This document shows, in pieces, positions 18,297-27,614 of a stretch of 64,000 nt of DNA. Position numbers and translations under genes: made by a program. Each line of letters begins with the position of its first letter. Within the stretch, counting starts at the first letter, position 1. The notes under the pieces were generated by a model. It worked only from the letters and a program-made list of their open reading frames with translations. It did not search any database and was not told the origin of the DNA. Source of the stretch: Shimazuella alba (GTDB lineage Bacteria; Bacillota; Bacilli; Thermoactinomycetales; Thermoactinomycetaceae); assembly GCF_009831235.1 (NCBI RefSeq), contig NZ_WUUL01000006.1, positions 62,001-126,000 of the forward strand. The letters run 5' to 3'.

Positions 18297-19220
18297 ATGG
18301 CCATAAAGCCCCCTATGCTCCAAAGTGGTGATACGATTGGAATTGTTACACTTGGGAGTCCTTTAGGAGCCAGTACAATTGACGCAAGAATAGAAACGTT
18401 AACAAGTATGGGATTTCAGGTTTTAGTCGGGGATCATGTATATGATTATGATGGAATTGTTGCAGCCCCCGCATCAGAACGGGCCTCTGATTTCATGCGC
18501 ATGATAGAAAACCCGAATGTAAAAATGATTTTAGCAAGTAGAGGTGGCACTGGTGTCAAAGATATTCTCCCTTATCTCGATTATGATGTTATCCGGAGAA
18601 ATCCAAAAATAATTTCTGGCTATAGTGATATAACGATCTTATTAAATGTAATCTATCAATTTTCCGATCTCATTACTTTTCAAGGTCTTATGCTCATTGA
18701 TTTCACACCTAATACCCCCACTTATAACTATGAGCAATTTTTTATCACCACATCCTCCTTCACAAATAGAAGACAAATAGAAAACCCAGTAGGAATACCA
18801 CTTACAAGTCTCGTACAAGGTAATGTTACTGGACCAATCGTAGGTGGGAATCTCACCTCTTTTGCCGATACACTTGGAACACCATATGAAATAAATACAA
18901 ATGGGAAAATATTACTCCTAGAAGAAATTCATGAGTCAACAGAGAAAATCTATCGTGATTTAACACGATTAATCCAAGCAGGAAAATTTCGAGATTGTAT
19001 TGGGATCGTGATGGGTGAATGTACTAATTGCCCCATTTCTTATGGAACTTCCTATGATACTCTCATAAACTCTTTACTTGTCCCGCTTGGAAAACCACTG
19101 ATGACAAACTTAAATACTGCTCATGGGACCTATAAGACTACCATTCCCATTGGCGCAAGAATAAACTTAAATACATATGAAAATACACTTACTGTAGTTG
19201 AATCTGTTGTTCGTGCGTAA
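18297..19220 (+). CDS. Peptidase S66 / LD-carboxypeptidase (LdcA/MccF family)
   Basis: A 307-residue serine peptidase. The elbow SGYSDIT carries the nucleophile (S110), LLLEEIHESTEKIYRDL supplies the glutamate, and AHGTYKTTIPIGA the histidine. The N-terminal ASRGGTGVKDILPYLD is the family signature. Members trim the terminal D-Ala of murein tetrapeptides or hydrolyse microcin C-like acyl-adenylates. The start at 18297 follows AGGAGGTG; an ATG ten codons upstream lacks a site. It is monocistronic. There is no signal peptide, so it acts in the cytoplasm. Confidence 0.92.
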   Translation: MAIKPPMLQSGDTIGIVTLGSPLGASTIDARIETLTSMGFQVLVGDHVYDYDGIVAAPASERASDFMRMIENPNVKMILASRGGTGVKDILPYLDYDVIRRNPKIISGYSDITILLNVIYQFSDLITFQGLMLIDFTPNTPTYNYEQFFITTSSFTNRRQIENPVGIPLTSLVQGNVTGPIVGGNLTSFADTLGTPYEINTNGKILLLEEIHESTEKIYRDLTRLIQAGKFRDCIGIVMGECTNCPISYGTSYDTLINSLLVPLGKPLMTNLNTAHGTYKTTIPIGARINLNTYENTLTVVESVVRA

Positions 19221-19546
19221 GGAAAATAAGTTGACAAACCCAAAATACAATTATTTTTCAAACAAAATGAACATACATATAATCAATTGTTTGATTAGCA
19301 ACTTAGAAAAGATAATTCTGGGTATTGTCGAGACTTATGAAAGGCATAGATTTTGTTAGTTTCTAAACATTTCACTCTGGGAACGTGTCGAAACCCCAAT
19401 AAATGACACTTCACAAAATATGATCCACGAATCCAGCTATATCCGTGTAATGCGTTTTAACTTCTTGAGAACATAGTCAATAGACTGTTTTTTGTTATAA
19501 TTTTCATACTCATTATTGTCTAACTTAGTATGTTAGAGGTCACCTC
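19221..19546. other. Intergenic region, AT-rich
   Basis: There is no gene. It contains an inverted repeat TAATCA/TGATTA near 19277-19295 and a TTATAAT motif near 19496 that could be the -10 of the following orphan gene. Confidence 0.4.
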
Positions 19547-19977
19547 ATGACGGAGAACAGGCTTACTACCGAGAGTAAGTGCATCCTGGGAACTCAGGTT
19601 CATTCGCTCTATCTGTGTCAGGGCGAGGTGTACTACATCTTCCCTGATCTCACTGCCGAAACTCAATTCGGAGACATCACCGTCTTCACAACATGCCACC
19701 ACACGGTGTTCGTGGATGGTGATCGGCGCTTCAAGGTTCAGCCGAATGGAACACCGGCAAAGCACTTCTTCTGTGTGGACGAGTATGGCAGCCAGAATCG
19801 CAGCCGTTTTAACGTTTGGCTACAGGTCATCGACCGCTGGCTCTGCAATGCGGAAGATGGGAAGATGGGCAGAAGTCGGAGGCCTACCCCTGGTTGAGCG
19901 ACCCTGATCTCGAAGAGGACCGCCTGAACACCTGGTGGAACATCTGGAGTAGGGAGCTCCGGATCACTCAGTACTAA
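19547..19977 (+). pseudogene. Orphan gene broken by an 8-bp tandem duplication
   Basis: I do not recognise this family. The frame from 19547 reads a balanced soluble protein (ILGTQVHSLYLCQGEVYYIF, FKVQPNGTPAKHFFCVDEYG, VIDRWLCNAEDG). It then meets two tandem copies of AAGATGGG at about 19856-19871. Removing one copy restores the frame into SEAYPWLSDPDLEEDRLNTW and TQY-stop at 19977, giving 140 residues. The break therefore looks like a single slippage event. The ribosome site GAGG lies within a palindrome GAGG-TCA-CCTC that abuts the ATG. The GC content is clearly higher than the flanks. Confidence 0.65.
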
Positions 19978-20008
19978 GTGACTTCCTCTCCGGTCGACAA
20001 TGGCACAC

Positions 20009-20032
20009 GCTCCTCTCGTTGTCGAGAGGAGC
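20009..20032 (+). terminator. T-less hairpin after orphan gene
   Basis: GCTCCTCTCG-TTGT-CGAGAGGAGC is a perfect 10-bp stem with a 4-base loop. No T-run follows on either strand. It ends seven bases before the stop of the convergent acetyl-CoA synthetase gene. Confidence 0.6.
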
Positions 20033-20039
20033 ACCAATT

Positions 20040-22004
20040 CTACCTCCTTTTCTCTGAACAAAAAAACCGTTTTATCTCCTCTATAGTGTGTGGATTTTCC
20101 AATGAAGAAAGATCCCCAAGTATCTCTCCTAAATATGCCGCACGCAAAACACGCCTTAAAATTTTTCCATTTCTGGTTCTTGGCAATTCTTTCACAACAT
20201 GAATACTTTTTGGTTTTAGAGGTTTCCCTAGCTTCTTTATCACAAACTCCTTTAGTTCTTGTTCTATCTGCTTCGAAGGAGAGCTCTGCTTATTTAGCGT
20301 GACAAAACAGACAGCAACGGTTCCCTTGACTTCATCTGGAATACCAATCGCTGCTGCTTCCACTACTACATTATGTGAAACAAGTACTGTCTCATACTCA
20401 ATTGGCCCTATTCTTTTACCAGCAACTTTGAGGGTGTCATCACTGCGCCCTTCTATATACCAATAGCCTTGTGCATTTTTTCTTGCCCAGTCTCCATGCA
20501 CCCATAGACCGGAAAATCGTGCCCAATAACTATTTTCATAGCGATCTGGATTCCTCCAAAATCCCCTCGTCATACCCGGCCAAGCTTGCCGTATAACCAA
20601 CTCCCCTACTTCATTTTCCACTGAATTTCCATTTGTATTTACAATATCCACGATCATACCTGGAATTGGCCCATGAAAAGAGCATGGTTCCAATGGAAGA
20701 CCAGGGAAACTGGACAAAATACCACCAGATATCTCTGTTCCACCCGAATAATTTACAATTGCACATCTCATTTTACCTACTTTTTTATACAACCACAGCC
20801 AGGGATCTTTGTTCCAGGGCTCGCCCGAAGAGCCAAATACTTTTAAACAAGATAAATCGTGCTTATCAACCCACTCCAGCCCGCTACTCATCAACATCCG
20901 TACTGTTGTTGGAGAAATACCTAGATGAGTAATCTGGTGCTTTTCGACCAAATTCCAGAGTCGACTGCTGTTTGGATAATCAGGTGTGCCTTCATATAAT
21001 ACAATCGTACCTCCTAGTAAAAGTGCACCAAAAACCATCCAAGGCCCCATCATCCAGCCCATATCTGTTACCCAGCAGAGTGTATCTTCCGATTGAAAAT
21101 GAAAGGCATATTTCAAATCTTGTGCAGCTTTTAGAGGGAAACCTGCATGTGTATGGACTGTACCTTTTGGTTTACCAGTTGTACCTGATGTATACAACAA
21201 CATACATGGAGTTTCTGCTCCCACCCAGATAAGCGGACTTTGATTTGGTGTGTTTTCCAGTAGTGTCTGATAGGATATCCATTCTACCTGTAGGTCACTG
21301 ACCTGAAACTGTTCTCGAGATCGTTCTACCACAACAACATGCGAAAGGGTGACACATTGCTGTGCTGCTTTCTGAGCTTCCTTCCCCATCATCATTTTCT
21401 TCCCACGTCGATAGAAAAAATCAGCTGTTATCAGTAGCTTTGCACCACTATCATCTACTCTTGTAGCAACCGCTTCAGCAGCATATCCGGAAAAAACCGG
21501 AATCACAATAGCTCCGATTTTTGCTGCACCTAACATAACGACGACCGTTTCTGGAATCATAGGGAGATAAATGACAATACGATCCCCTTTTTGAATACCG
21601 AGCTGAAGCAGACCATGAGCAAATCGATCTGTTTCCTCCGCAAGCTCTCGATATGTTAGCTGTCTTTGTTCCCCATCATCAGCTTCCCAGCAAATGGCAT
21701 GCTTTTCTGCTGATTTACCTTGTACATGTTTATCAACAGCATCATAGGCGATGTTCATTTTCCCATCTGTATACCATCGGGTCCAAGCAATCCCCCGAGA
21801 ATCATCCATGACTTTGCTATACGGTTTATACCAAGTCAATCCTACTGCTTTCTCCATGTGGGACCAGAACCATGCTGGATCTTGTTCGATTGCTTGATAA
21901 AGTTCGTTTAATGATGCAAATCCAAGCTGTTTGATGAGTTGATATAAATTGGATTTTTCCCATTTTATGGAGGTAGGTAAATAGGTTTGTTTTTCTTCAC
22001 TCAA
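20040..22004 (-). CDS. Acetyl-CoA synthetase-like AMP-forming acyl-CoA ligase
   Basis: A 654-residue ANL-superfamily ligase with an N-terminal ACAS segment (AWFWSHMEKAVGLTWYKPYSKV), P-loop LLYTSGTTGKPKGTVHTHAG, VTDMGWMMGPW, A8-hinge IEGRSDDTLKVAGKRIGPIEYE and catalytic-lysine region PRTRNGKILRR. It activates acetate or a related short acid to the CoA thioester via acyl-AMP. It starts at TTG after AAAGGGATGA. A perfect CcpA-type palindrome overlaps its probable promoter region at 22233, so glucose repression as for B. subtilis acsA is likely. Its 3' end abuts the hairpin of an orphan cassette. Confidence 0.9.
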   Translation of the reverse strand: MSEEKQTYLPTSIKWEKSNLYQLIKQLGFASLNELYQAIEQDPAWFWSHMEKAVGLTWYKPYSKVMDDSRGIAWTRWYTDGKMNIAYDAVDKHVQGKSAEKHAICWEADDGEQRQLTYRELAEETDRFAHGLLQLGIQKGDRIVIYLPMIPETVVVMLGAAKIGAIVIPVFSGYAAEAVATRVDDSGAKLLITADFFYRRGKKMMMGKEAQKAAQQCVTLSHVVVVERSREQFQVSDLQVEWISYQTLLENTPNQSPLIWVGAETPCMLLYTSGTTGKPKGTVHTHAGFPLKAAQDLKYAFHFQSEDTLCWVTDMGWMMGPWMVFGALLLGGTIVLYEGTPDYPNSSRLWNLVEKHQITHLGISPTTVRMLMSSGLEWVDKHDLSCLKVFGSSGEPWNKDPWLWLYKKVGKMRCAIVNYSGGTEISGGILSSFPGLPLEPCSFHGPIPGMIVDIVNTNGNSVENEVGELVIRQAWPGMTRGFWRNPDRYENSYWARFSGLWVHGDWARKNAQGYWYIEGRSDDTLKVAGKRIGPIEYETVLVSHNVVVEAAAIGIPDEVKGTVAVCFVTLNKQSSPSKQIEQELKEFVIKKLGKPLKPKSIHVVKELPRTRNGKILRRVLRAAYLGEILGDLSSLENPHTIEEIKRFFCSEKRR

Positions 22005-22232
22005 TGTGATTCATCCCTTTCCAACATGTATTGATTTTGCGATAAATCATTTTCGAAAAATCAGCAAATAGACCCTTTACAAGGAGACCAAGCCTCTCCC
22101 AGCAAGATCAAATCCTTCATACATGTTTCAAATAGATGCAGGAGAACGATTATTTAACACTTTTAAGTTAGTGATTAAAACATTTCTACCTAAAATGAAA
22201 TAAGGAGAATAAGCTGAGCCAGACAACAAGGA

Positions 22233-22263
22233 GTAAGCGCTTACAAAGATAATATTATAACTA
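22233..22263 (-). promoter_or_regulatory. cre-like operator next to a TATAAT box, acs promoter region
   Basis: GTAAGCGCTTAC (22233-22244) is a perfect palindrome matching the CcpA cre core. On the minus strand it lies directly downstream of TTATAATATTATC, a good -10. This placement would repress the acyl-CoA ligase gene that starts 230 bases further on. Nothing else is seen in 22005-22399. Confidence 0.6.
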
Positions 22264-22399
22264 TTCCTATTTATGATTTTATCATAGGCAAAAAATATTT
22301 TATTGATATATACTTTTATTAGTAGAAGGGATGCTGCTAACGGAAAGTAATACAGTGGCAGTTAGTGGAATATGGAATTAAGATTCAAGATAGACAGGT

Positions 22400-22427
22400 G
22401 TGCACAGATATCGAAATATCTGTGCAC
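22400..22427 (-). terminator. Hairpin after orphan gene (no T-run)
   Basis: GTGCACAGATAT / ATATCTGTGCAC gives a perfect 12-bp stem with a CGAA loop. Minus-strand sequence beyond it has no T-run. Confidence 0.6.
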
Positions 22428-22434
22428 CTTTTAG

Positions 22435-22779
22435 CTAATTTGGATATCCGGATTGAGCGTGAGCATATGTCAATTGTGTATCTATACTCACATACTTGTC
22501 GTCAGCAATGAGACGCTCGATTACTTCTTCCAGATAACGAATAGACAGACCAAGTTTTTGCTGCCTAATTGGTATCTTCACAAGAGGATAGGCTTCATTC
22601 ATTTTCAAGATGGCTTGACAGAGCGCTTTGAATTCATCAGTCGTTAGCGTTCTGCCTTTCCTAACTCTCTTGAAAACAGAATCGATCAGTACTCTAGCTT
22701 CCTCAATAAGCCGCTCCGATTTCGCAAGATCAGTCTCCTGCATCTGATCGCCATTCTGGACATCGTTCTTCTTAGCCAT
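22435..22779 (-). CDS. Hypothetical orphan protein (114 aa), helical
   Basis: I do not recognise this family. It is a soluble protein with a charged N-terminus and a predicted coiled-coil or helical core (LAKSERLIEEARVLIDSVFK, GLSIRYLEEVIERLI). The ATG follows TTGGAGAGAA, a usable ribosome site. A perfect 12-bp hairpin follows the stop by 8 bases. It has no functional neighbours: an acyl-CoA ligase lies on one side and another orphan gene on the other. Confidence 0.65.
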   Translation of the reverse strand: MAKKNDVQNGDQMQETDLAKSERLIEEARVLIDSVFKRVRKGRTLTTDEFKALCQAILKMNEAYPLVKIPIRQQKLGLSIRYLEEVIERLIADDKYVSIDTQLTYAHAQSGYPN

Positions 22780-23062
22780 TTCTCTCCAATGAGTGCTAAA
22801 TCATATAAAAAGAAATACAAATCATATCTTAACACAGAAAAATATTTAGAGAACAAATATTTTTAAATGTATAAACTTATATATTGGAATTCAAATTATC
22901 AGAAAAAACTGTTCAGAAAGAATATTGCTTGCCAACTCATTCCCCCTCATGTTTTAAATGTTTTATAGAATAAGCTAAGCGATTGGAAAGTCATTTCGCA
23001 ACCGTCGTTTTCAATCAGTTTCATTTAGAACATCTTATAAGTTAAATCCTTAAAAAAGCGAT

Positions 23063-23112
23063 CGCCCTGTTTTCGTTTTGAACTGCTAGTGGCAGTAAAC
23101 GAAAACAGGGCG
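23063..23112 (-). terminator. Long nested terminator hairpin of the GC-rich orphan gene
   Basis: A perfect 16-bp stem (CGCCCTGTTTTCGTTT, 23063-23078, with its complement at 23097-23112) encloses a second stem ACTGC/GCAGT. On the minus strand a CGCTTTTTT run follows. A further perfect hairpin GTGGTGC/GCACCAC (23114-23133) stands between it and the stop codon. Confidence 0.85.
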
Positions 23113-23148
23113 AGTGGTGCTTTACAGCACCACAAGGCTCACAGCCGA

Positions 23149-23955
23149 TCAGGCAGCGATCGAGTGGTCACGCTGTGCCAGCGGCACAATCCACTTCCAG
23201 GGCTTGTATCCCTTGGCAGCGTACTTGGCGCACACCTCTTCGATCGCCCATGGATCGTCTCGAACCACCACCAGTGCCTCGAACACATCCGACGTCCGGG
23301 CCGCGAAGCAATCGCGAACCCACTCCGCCGTGCACTTGTATGTCACGTACTGGATGATGTGGTTCATCGCACCATCCTGTACCCACCAGGCCGGTCGGTG
23401 AGAACCTTCGCCGATGTTCATCCCGAACTCGTCGAGCTGGCGACGGCGGAAGTTCTCCACCAGTGGATTCTGAGCGGCCACGATCTTGTCGTTGGGCATT
23501 CCACCCGTACACGCGATGAGCTGCCCGGTCTTGTGGATCCCCAGCAGAACCACCTTGCCAGAGCGGTCACCATCCGTCTCATCGATGATGTTCGTTCCGT
23601 CGCAGATCGCCGGGATCGCATCCGGGTTGCTGATGATCGCCTTCGTGTACGAAGGGCTGTTCCAGCGGGAGTACGGACGACCGGTTCCCTCCGCTTGGAG
23701 CTTCGCGAACGGGAACAGAGTACGGTTCATACCGATCCGGAGCTGCGGCTTACGCCGCAGGAGCCGCGAACCCTTCTTCAGTCGGACAGAACCGCCCCAG
23801 ATGACACCGGGCTTCGATCCGGTCTCAGCGACGAAGTTGAAGGCTGCCTGGATCTCGTCCGTGGACCACTGAGGGTCGGGCTCACGGAAGAAGACGGTAC
23901 GCAGGTCCTCGGGAAGGTTGGTGATGTCCTTGTGGAGGTCCAGATTGACGCGCAT
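23149..23955 (-). CDS. Hypothetical orphan protein (268 aa), strongly GC-rich gene
   Basis: I do not recognise this family. The gene is visibly more GC-rich than everything around it, with G/C in most third positions. The product looks like a normal folded soluble protein, without signal or membrane segment: VIWGGSVRLKKGSRLLRRKP, DGDRSGKVVLLGIHKTGQLI, CTAEWVRDCFAAR, ending PWKWIVPLAQRDHSIAA. The segment around residues 110-150 (DGTNIIDETDG..GKVVLLGIHKTG) could be a nucleotide or phosphate-binding beta-hairpin, but that is a guess. The minus strand was chosen over a 296-codon antisense frame because its terminator points this way and its residue mix is balanced. No good ribosome site is visible. 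Confidence 0.7.
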   Translation of the reverse strand: MRVNLDLHKDITNLPEDLRTVFFREPDPQWSTDEIQAAFNFVAETGSKPGVIWGGSVRLKKGSRLLRRKPQLRIGMNRTLFPFAKLQAEGTGRPYSRWNSPSYTKAIISNPDAIPAICDGTNIIDETDGDRSGKVVLLGIHKTGQLIACTGGMPNDKIVAAQNPLVENFRRRQLDEFGMNIGEGSHRPAWWVQDGAMNHIIQYVTYKCTAEWVRDCFAARTSDVFEALVVVRDDPWAIEEVCAKYAAKGYKPWKWIVPLAQRDHSIAA

Positions 23956-23982
23956 GTTTGTCCCAATCTTGTACTGTGATCC

Positions 23983-24172
23983 TTAGGTCATAAAGACCTC
24001 TTTGTTATGAGTATAATACAGAAACCTCCTATCTTCCAATTTATTTGCCATAAATTTAAGGGTCATTCGCATAATTGAATCGCTAGATTCTCTCCTCCAA
24101 TCAATAAGTTTTCGTTCTTCGATTATTATCTCTCCTGTTCTCTATGTCCTATTTTATTTTTCGAGTCATAAC
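23983..24172 (-). pseudogene. Possible 3' relic of an unidentified gene
   Basis: An open minus-strand frame of about 60 codons without a convincing start reads KNKIGHREQEIIIEERKLID and then MRMTLKFMANKLEDRRFLYY before a TAA at 23983. The composition is protein-like and AT-rich like the host. It ends 28 bases before the GC-rich orphan gene. It may be a truncated remnant. Confidence 0.3.
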
Positions 24173-24264
24173 CCTAAGTTCTGAAAAATAGACTTTCCGT
24201 TAAACTACTTGAAGTTTTAAATCTAATTTTCTATATAATTGATTCTTCACTTTGCATAAGATAA

Positions 24265-24295
24265 AAATCCCTTGACAGCTACTGTCAAGGGATTT
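24265..24295. terminator. Hairpin downstream of the toxin-antitoxin operon
   Basis: AAATCCCTTGACAG / CTGTCAAGGGATTT forms a perfect 14-bp stem. On the minus strand TTTTTATC follows the last arm, so it can terminate the minus-strand toxin gene. No gene is seen in 24296-24428. Confidence 0.65.
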
Positions 24296-24428
24296 CAAGG
24301 TTTAATCTATTCCTTTATGCAATTAGTAAACTACTGGGAGAAACATGACCTCAGCTTCTCCTGTGTCAAACACCCAGAGCAAGCAATACCAGCTATGATT
24401 CGCTTCATTAATTCTTATTGTTGAAAAA

Positions 24429-24887
24429 CTACTTTAGAATTGCTGTTCTAATCTCATCGACTGTAATCGTTTGAATTTCTTTAACACCAGACAATCTTTG
24501 ATCATTGGTAATGAAAAAATCAGCTCCTGAAGTAATAGCTGTTGCTAAAATAAATGCGTCTGGTGTTTTCAAGTGATACTTACCACGTAGATAAGCCGCT
24601 TGTTCAGATACTTCAACACTGACTGGTTCAACGAACAGATTTGGAAAATGAGAAAAGAGTATCCGATAGCGTTTTTCTAGTGCCTCATCACCTTCTCGAA
24701 TAGGTTTGGTTAAAATTTCTGTCAATGTTATCACAGAAGCAATTGCTTGCACTCTTCCTTCTTCTACTACTTCTAAAATTGTTTTTACCGTTTCTCCATA
24801 GTTTGGATGCTGTTCAAATGCGTAAATAAATAAATTCGTATCCATAGCTATTCGCTGAATATCAGCAAAAAAACGACTTACTCCCAC
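24429..24887 (-). CDS. PIN-domain ribonuclease toxin (VapC-like)
   Basis: A 152-residue PIN protein. The acidic residues of the Mg-dependent active site are present: MDTNLFIY, the glutamate in TLTEILTKP, KTPDAFILATA and FFITNDQRL. It starts at GTG inside the last codons of the antitoxin gene (10-base overlap), typical of translational coupling in a toxin-antitoxin pair. The likely action is cleavage of tRNA or another RNA when released from the antitoxin. Confidence 0.9.
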   Translation of the reverse strand: MGVSRFFADIQRIAMDTNLFIYAFEQHPNYGETVKTILEVVEEGRVQAIASVITLTEILTKPIREGDEALEKRYRILFSHFPNLFVEPVSVEVSEQAAYLRGKYHLKTPDAFILATAITSGADFFITNDQRLSGVKEIQTITVDEIRTAILK

Positions 24888-25132
24888 CCTTCTCTCTCCT
24901 TATTCACATATTCATCCGCAGTTTCTTTTTCCCATAACTTCCTGCCAAGTCCCCAAAATGCTTCCGAGAATTTAATCGGTTTTCTAATAATAATGATTTC
25001 ATCACGTAACTCGTCATACTTCCAAATCAACTCATCACCAATATCTAGTTTTGCTTTCTCACGAATATCTTTCGGAATCGTCGTTTGATACCTTTGCTTT
25101 ATCTCACTTTCTAAACGCAGAGCATGATCCAT
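24878..25132 (-). CDS. AbrB/MazE-type antitoxin
   Basis: An 84-residue protein with an N-terminal SpoVT/AbrB swapped-hairpin DNA-binding domain (QRYQTTIPKDIREKAKLDIGDELIWKYDE) and an acidic or aromatic C-terminal tail (SEAFWGLGRKLWEKE) likely to wrap the PIN toxin. The start is the ATG at 25132, nine bases after GGAGG; a GTG one codon upstream is possible. It would also autoregulate the pair. Confidence 0.88.
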   Translation of the reverse strand: MDHALRLESEIKQRYQTTIPKDIREKAKLDIGDELIWKYDELRDEIIIIRKPIKFSEAFWGLGRKLWEKETADEYVNKEREGWE

Positions 25133-25221
25133 CACCAAAAACCTCCGCTCTTATTTCAGATATATTTTTATTTTATCATACATACTAACACTTTATTCTG
25201 ACAACCTTAATTTTCTTCCAC

Positions 25222-25262
25222 AAAAAAAGCTCTATCTAATTTTTATTTTTAGATAGAGCTTT
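25222..25262 (-). terminator. Terminator of the citZ-icd-mdh cluster
   Basis: AAAGCTCTATCTA / TAGATAGAGCTTT is followed by a T-run on the minus strand, 20 bases after the mdh stop. Confidence 0.9.
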
Positions 25263-25281
25263 CATGCTGTTATCGTTATGG

Positions 25282-26223
25282 CTAATTTAGTACTTTCATG
25301 ACATTGCGGACAGAATCAGCGGACTTATCAAGCGCTGCTTTTTCAGACTCAGTAAGTTCCAATTCCAATACTTTCTCAATCCCACTGCCACCAAGTACTA
25401 CTGGTACTCCGAGGTAGAGGTTTTGATAACCGTATTCTCCCTCTAAGTAGGCAATGGCAGGAAGGATACGCTTTTTATCTTTGAGAATTGCCTCCGCCAT
25501 TTGCACCAGAGATGCAGCTGGGGCGTAGTAGGCACTGCCATTACCTAGCAAATTAACAATCTCACCGCCACCGATACGAGCCCGTGCTACAATCGCATCC
25601 AAACGATCTTTGGGGATCAATTTTTCGAGTGGGATTCCACCAGCATAGGAATAACGCACAAGTGGAACCATGTCATCTCCATGACCACCAAGCACAAATC
25701 CGCTGATATCTTCCACAGAGATGTTTAGCTCTTTAGCTACAAACGTACGGAAACGAGCGGTATCAAGTACACCAGATTGCCCAATAACACGGTGTTTTGG
25801 AAATCCAGAGGTACGGAATACTTCATAGGTCATTGCATCTACTGGGTTAGTAAGAACAAGAATGATGCTTTCTGGAGAGTATTTTACCACTTGCTCTGTT
25901 ACCGAACGCATCACTTTTGCATTGGTGTTCACAAGGTCATCGCGACTCATACCAGGTTTACGAGCAATCCCAGCAGTAATGATGACAACATCAGATTCTG
26001 CTGTGTCTTCATAGCTGCTTGTACCTGTGATATTTGCATCAAAACCTTGTACAGGACTCGCTTCTAGCATATCAAGCGCTTTCCCTTTGGTTGGGTTTTC
26101 TGCTTGAGGTATATCTACTAATACAATATCCCCAAGTTCTTTTTGCGCGAGCATCAACGCTGTAGTTGCACCAGTAAACCCTGCACCAATCACAGATATT
26201 TTACGACGTTTAATAGCTGTCAT
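25282..26223 (-). CDS. mdh: Malate dehydrogenase
   Basis: A 313-residue LDH-like malate dehydrogenase. NAD-binding [27 protein letters not shown], the substrate arginines in [11 protein letters not shown] and the catalytic histidine in [13 protein letters not shown] are all present. It oxidises malate to oxaloacetate in the TCA cycle. It is the last gene of citZ-icd-mdh, 12 bases after icd, the same operon order as B. subtilis. Confidence 0.98.
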   Translation of the reverse strand: MTAIKRRKISVIGAGFTGATTALMLAQKELGDIVLVDIPQAENPTKGKALDMLEASPVQGFDANITGTSSYEDTAESDVVIITAGIARKPGMSRDDLVNTNAKVMRSVTEQVVKYSPESIILVLTNPVDAMTYEVFRTSGFPKHRVIGQSGVLDTARFRTFVAKELNISVEDISGFVLGGHGDDMVPLVRYSYAGGIPLEKLIPKDRLDAIVARARIGGGEIVNLLGNGSAYYAPAASLVQMAEAILKDKKRILPAIAYLEGEYGYQNLYLGVPVVLGGSGIEKVLELELTESEKAALDKSADSVRNVMKVLN

Positions 26224-26235
26224 GCTATGTTCCTC

Positions 26236-27504
26236 CTACAAATTTTCAATAAGATGATTAGCAAATTCTGAACATTTTACTTCCGTTGCACCTTCCATCA
26301 AACGAGCAAAATCATAAGTGACCGTTTTATCCAAAATCGTTTTTGCTAAAGATTGATGAATGAGATCAGCTGCTTCTTGCCATCCGAGATGTTCCAGCAT
26401 AAGCACACCCGAAAGAATGACAGAACCAGGATTTACTTTATCCAATCCAGCATATTTTGGTGCAGTGCCATGAGTAGCTTCAAAAATTGCATGACCTGTT
26501 ACATAGTTAATATTTGCCCCTGGAGCAATGCCTATGCCACCTACTTGAGCGGCTAGTGCATCAGAAATATAGTCTCCATTTAGGTTCAGTGTAGCAATTA
26601 CATCGTATTCTTTTGGCCGGGTAAGTACCTGTTGAAGGAAGGCATCAGCGATTACGTCCTTCACAATCAATTTTCCTGCTTCTGTTGCTGCTTGTTGTAC
26701 TTCATCTGCTGCTTGTTTTCCTTGCTCTGCTGCAATGCGGTCGTATTGTGCCCATGTGAATACTTTGTCGCCAAATTCACGCTCCGCTAATTCATAGCCC
26801 CACTGTTTAAACGCACCTTCGGTGAATTTCATGATGTTACCTTTATGAACCAGCGTCACACTTGAGCGTTTATGTAAAAGTGCATATTCAATTGCAGCTC
26901 TCACTAGTCGCTCTGTTCCTTCTTTTGAAACAGGCTTTACACCAATCCCAGATGTTTCTGGGAAACGAATTTTCTTTACACCCATCTCTTCCTGCAAAAA
27001 CTGAATCACTTTCTTCGCTTCAGCAGATTCGGCTTCCCACTCAATACCTGCATAAATATCTTCGGAGTTTTCACGGAAAATAACCATATCCACATGTTCT
27101 GGATATTTCACTGGACTTGGAACTCCATCTACATAGCGAACAGGGCGCACGCATACATATAAATCCAATTCTTGCCGCAAAGCTACATTAAGAGAACGGA
27201 TTCCGCCACCTACAGGAGTTGTCAATGGCCCTTTAATAGCTACCAAATATTCTTTGATTGTGTCTAGCGTTTCCTCAGGCAACCATTCTCCTACTTGATT
27301 TTTTGCTTTTTCTCCTGCATAAACTTCTTTCCATGCGATTTTCTTTTCTCCATTGTATGCTTTATCAACTGCTGCATCCAATACCCGCTTCGAAGCTGCC
27401 CAAATGTCCGGACCTGTCCCATCTCCTTCGATAAAAGGAATAACCGGATGATTCGGAACCCGCAATCTGCCATTTTCCCCCATTGTAATCTTTTCTGCTG
27501 TCAT
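26236..27504 (-). CDS. icd: Isocitrate dehydrogenase, NADP-dependent
   Basis: A 422-residue enzyme. Visible are [12 protein letters not shown], the phosphorylation/substrate loop [38 protein letters not shown] and the NADP motif [19 protein letters not shown]. It converts isocitrate to 2-oxoglutarate. The middle gene of the TCA operon. Length matches the B. subtilis enzyme. Confidence 0.98.
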   Translation of the reverse strand: MTAEKITMGENGRLRVPNHPVIPFIEGDGTGPDIWAASKRVLDAAVDKAYNGEKKIAWKEVYAGEKAKNQVGEWLPEETLDTIKEYLVAIKGPLTTPVGGGIRSLNVALRQELDLYVCVRPVRYVDGVPSPVKYPEHVDMVIFRENSEDIYAGIEWEAESAEAKKVIQFLQEEMGVKKIRFPETSGIGVKPVSKEGTERLVRAAIEYALLHKRSSVTLVHKGNIMKFTEGAFKQWGYELAEREFGDKVFTWAQYDRIAAEQGKQAADEVQQAATEAGKLIVKDVIADAFLQQVLTRPKEYDVIATLNLNGDYISDALAAQVGGIGIAPGANINYVTGHAIFEATHGTAPKYAGLDKVNPGSVILSGVLMLEHLGWQEAADLIHQSLAKTILDKTVTYDFARLMEGATEVKCSEFANHLIENL

Positions 27505-27588
27505 GTATGTACTGCCTCCTTAATGGAATCAATCACATTTTTATTTATCGATGGTAACTATCCACTACTATAGCAAACATAGGGAAAA

Positions 27589-27613
27589 AGGAGATATATA
27601 ATCTCCTTTTTTT
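27589..27613 (-). terminator. Partial terminator between citZ and icd
   Basis: GGAGAT/ATCTCC with TTTTT on the minus strand lies just after the citZ stop. It may set different transcript levels for citZ and icd-mdh. Confidence 0.6.
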
Positions 27614-27614
27614 A

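Noticed and set aside
23089-23979. A 296-codon plus-strand open frame opposite the GC-rich orphan gene
   Set aside because: It is the expected antisense shadow of a GC-rich gene, with Arg/His/Val/Leu-heavy composition and no ribosome site. The long hairpin and T-run point to minus-strand transcription.
24296-24428. A short minus-strand frame with a Cys-rich start (MKRIIAGIACSGC)
   Set aside because: It has no ribosome binding site and overlaps a second equally open frame; coding cannot be supported.
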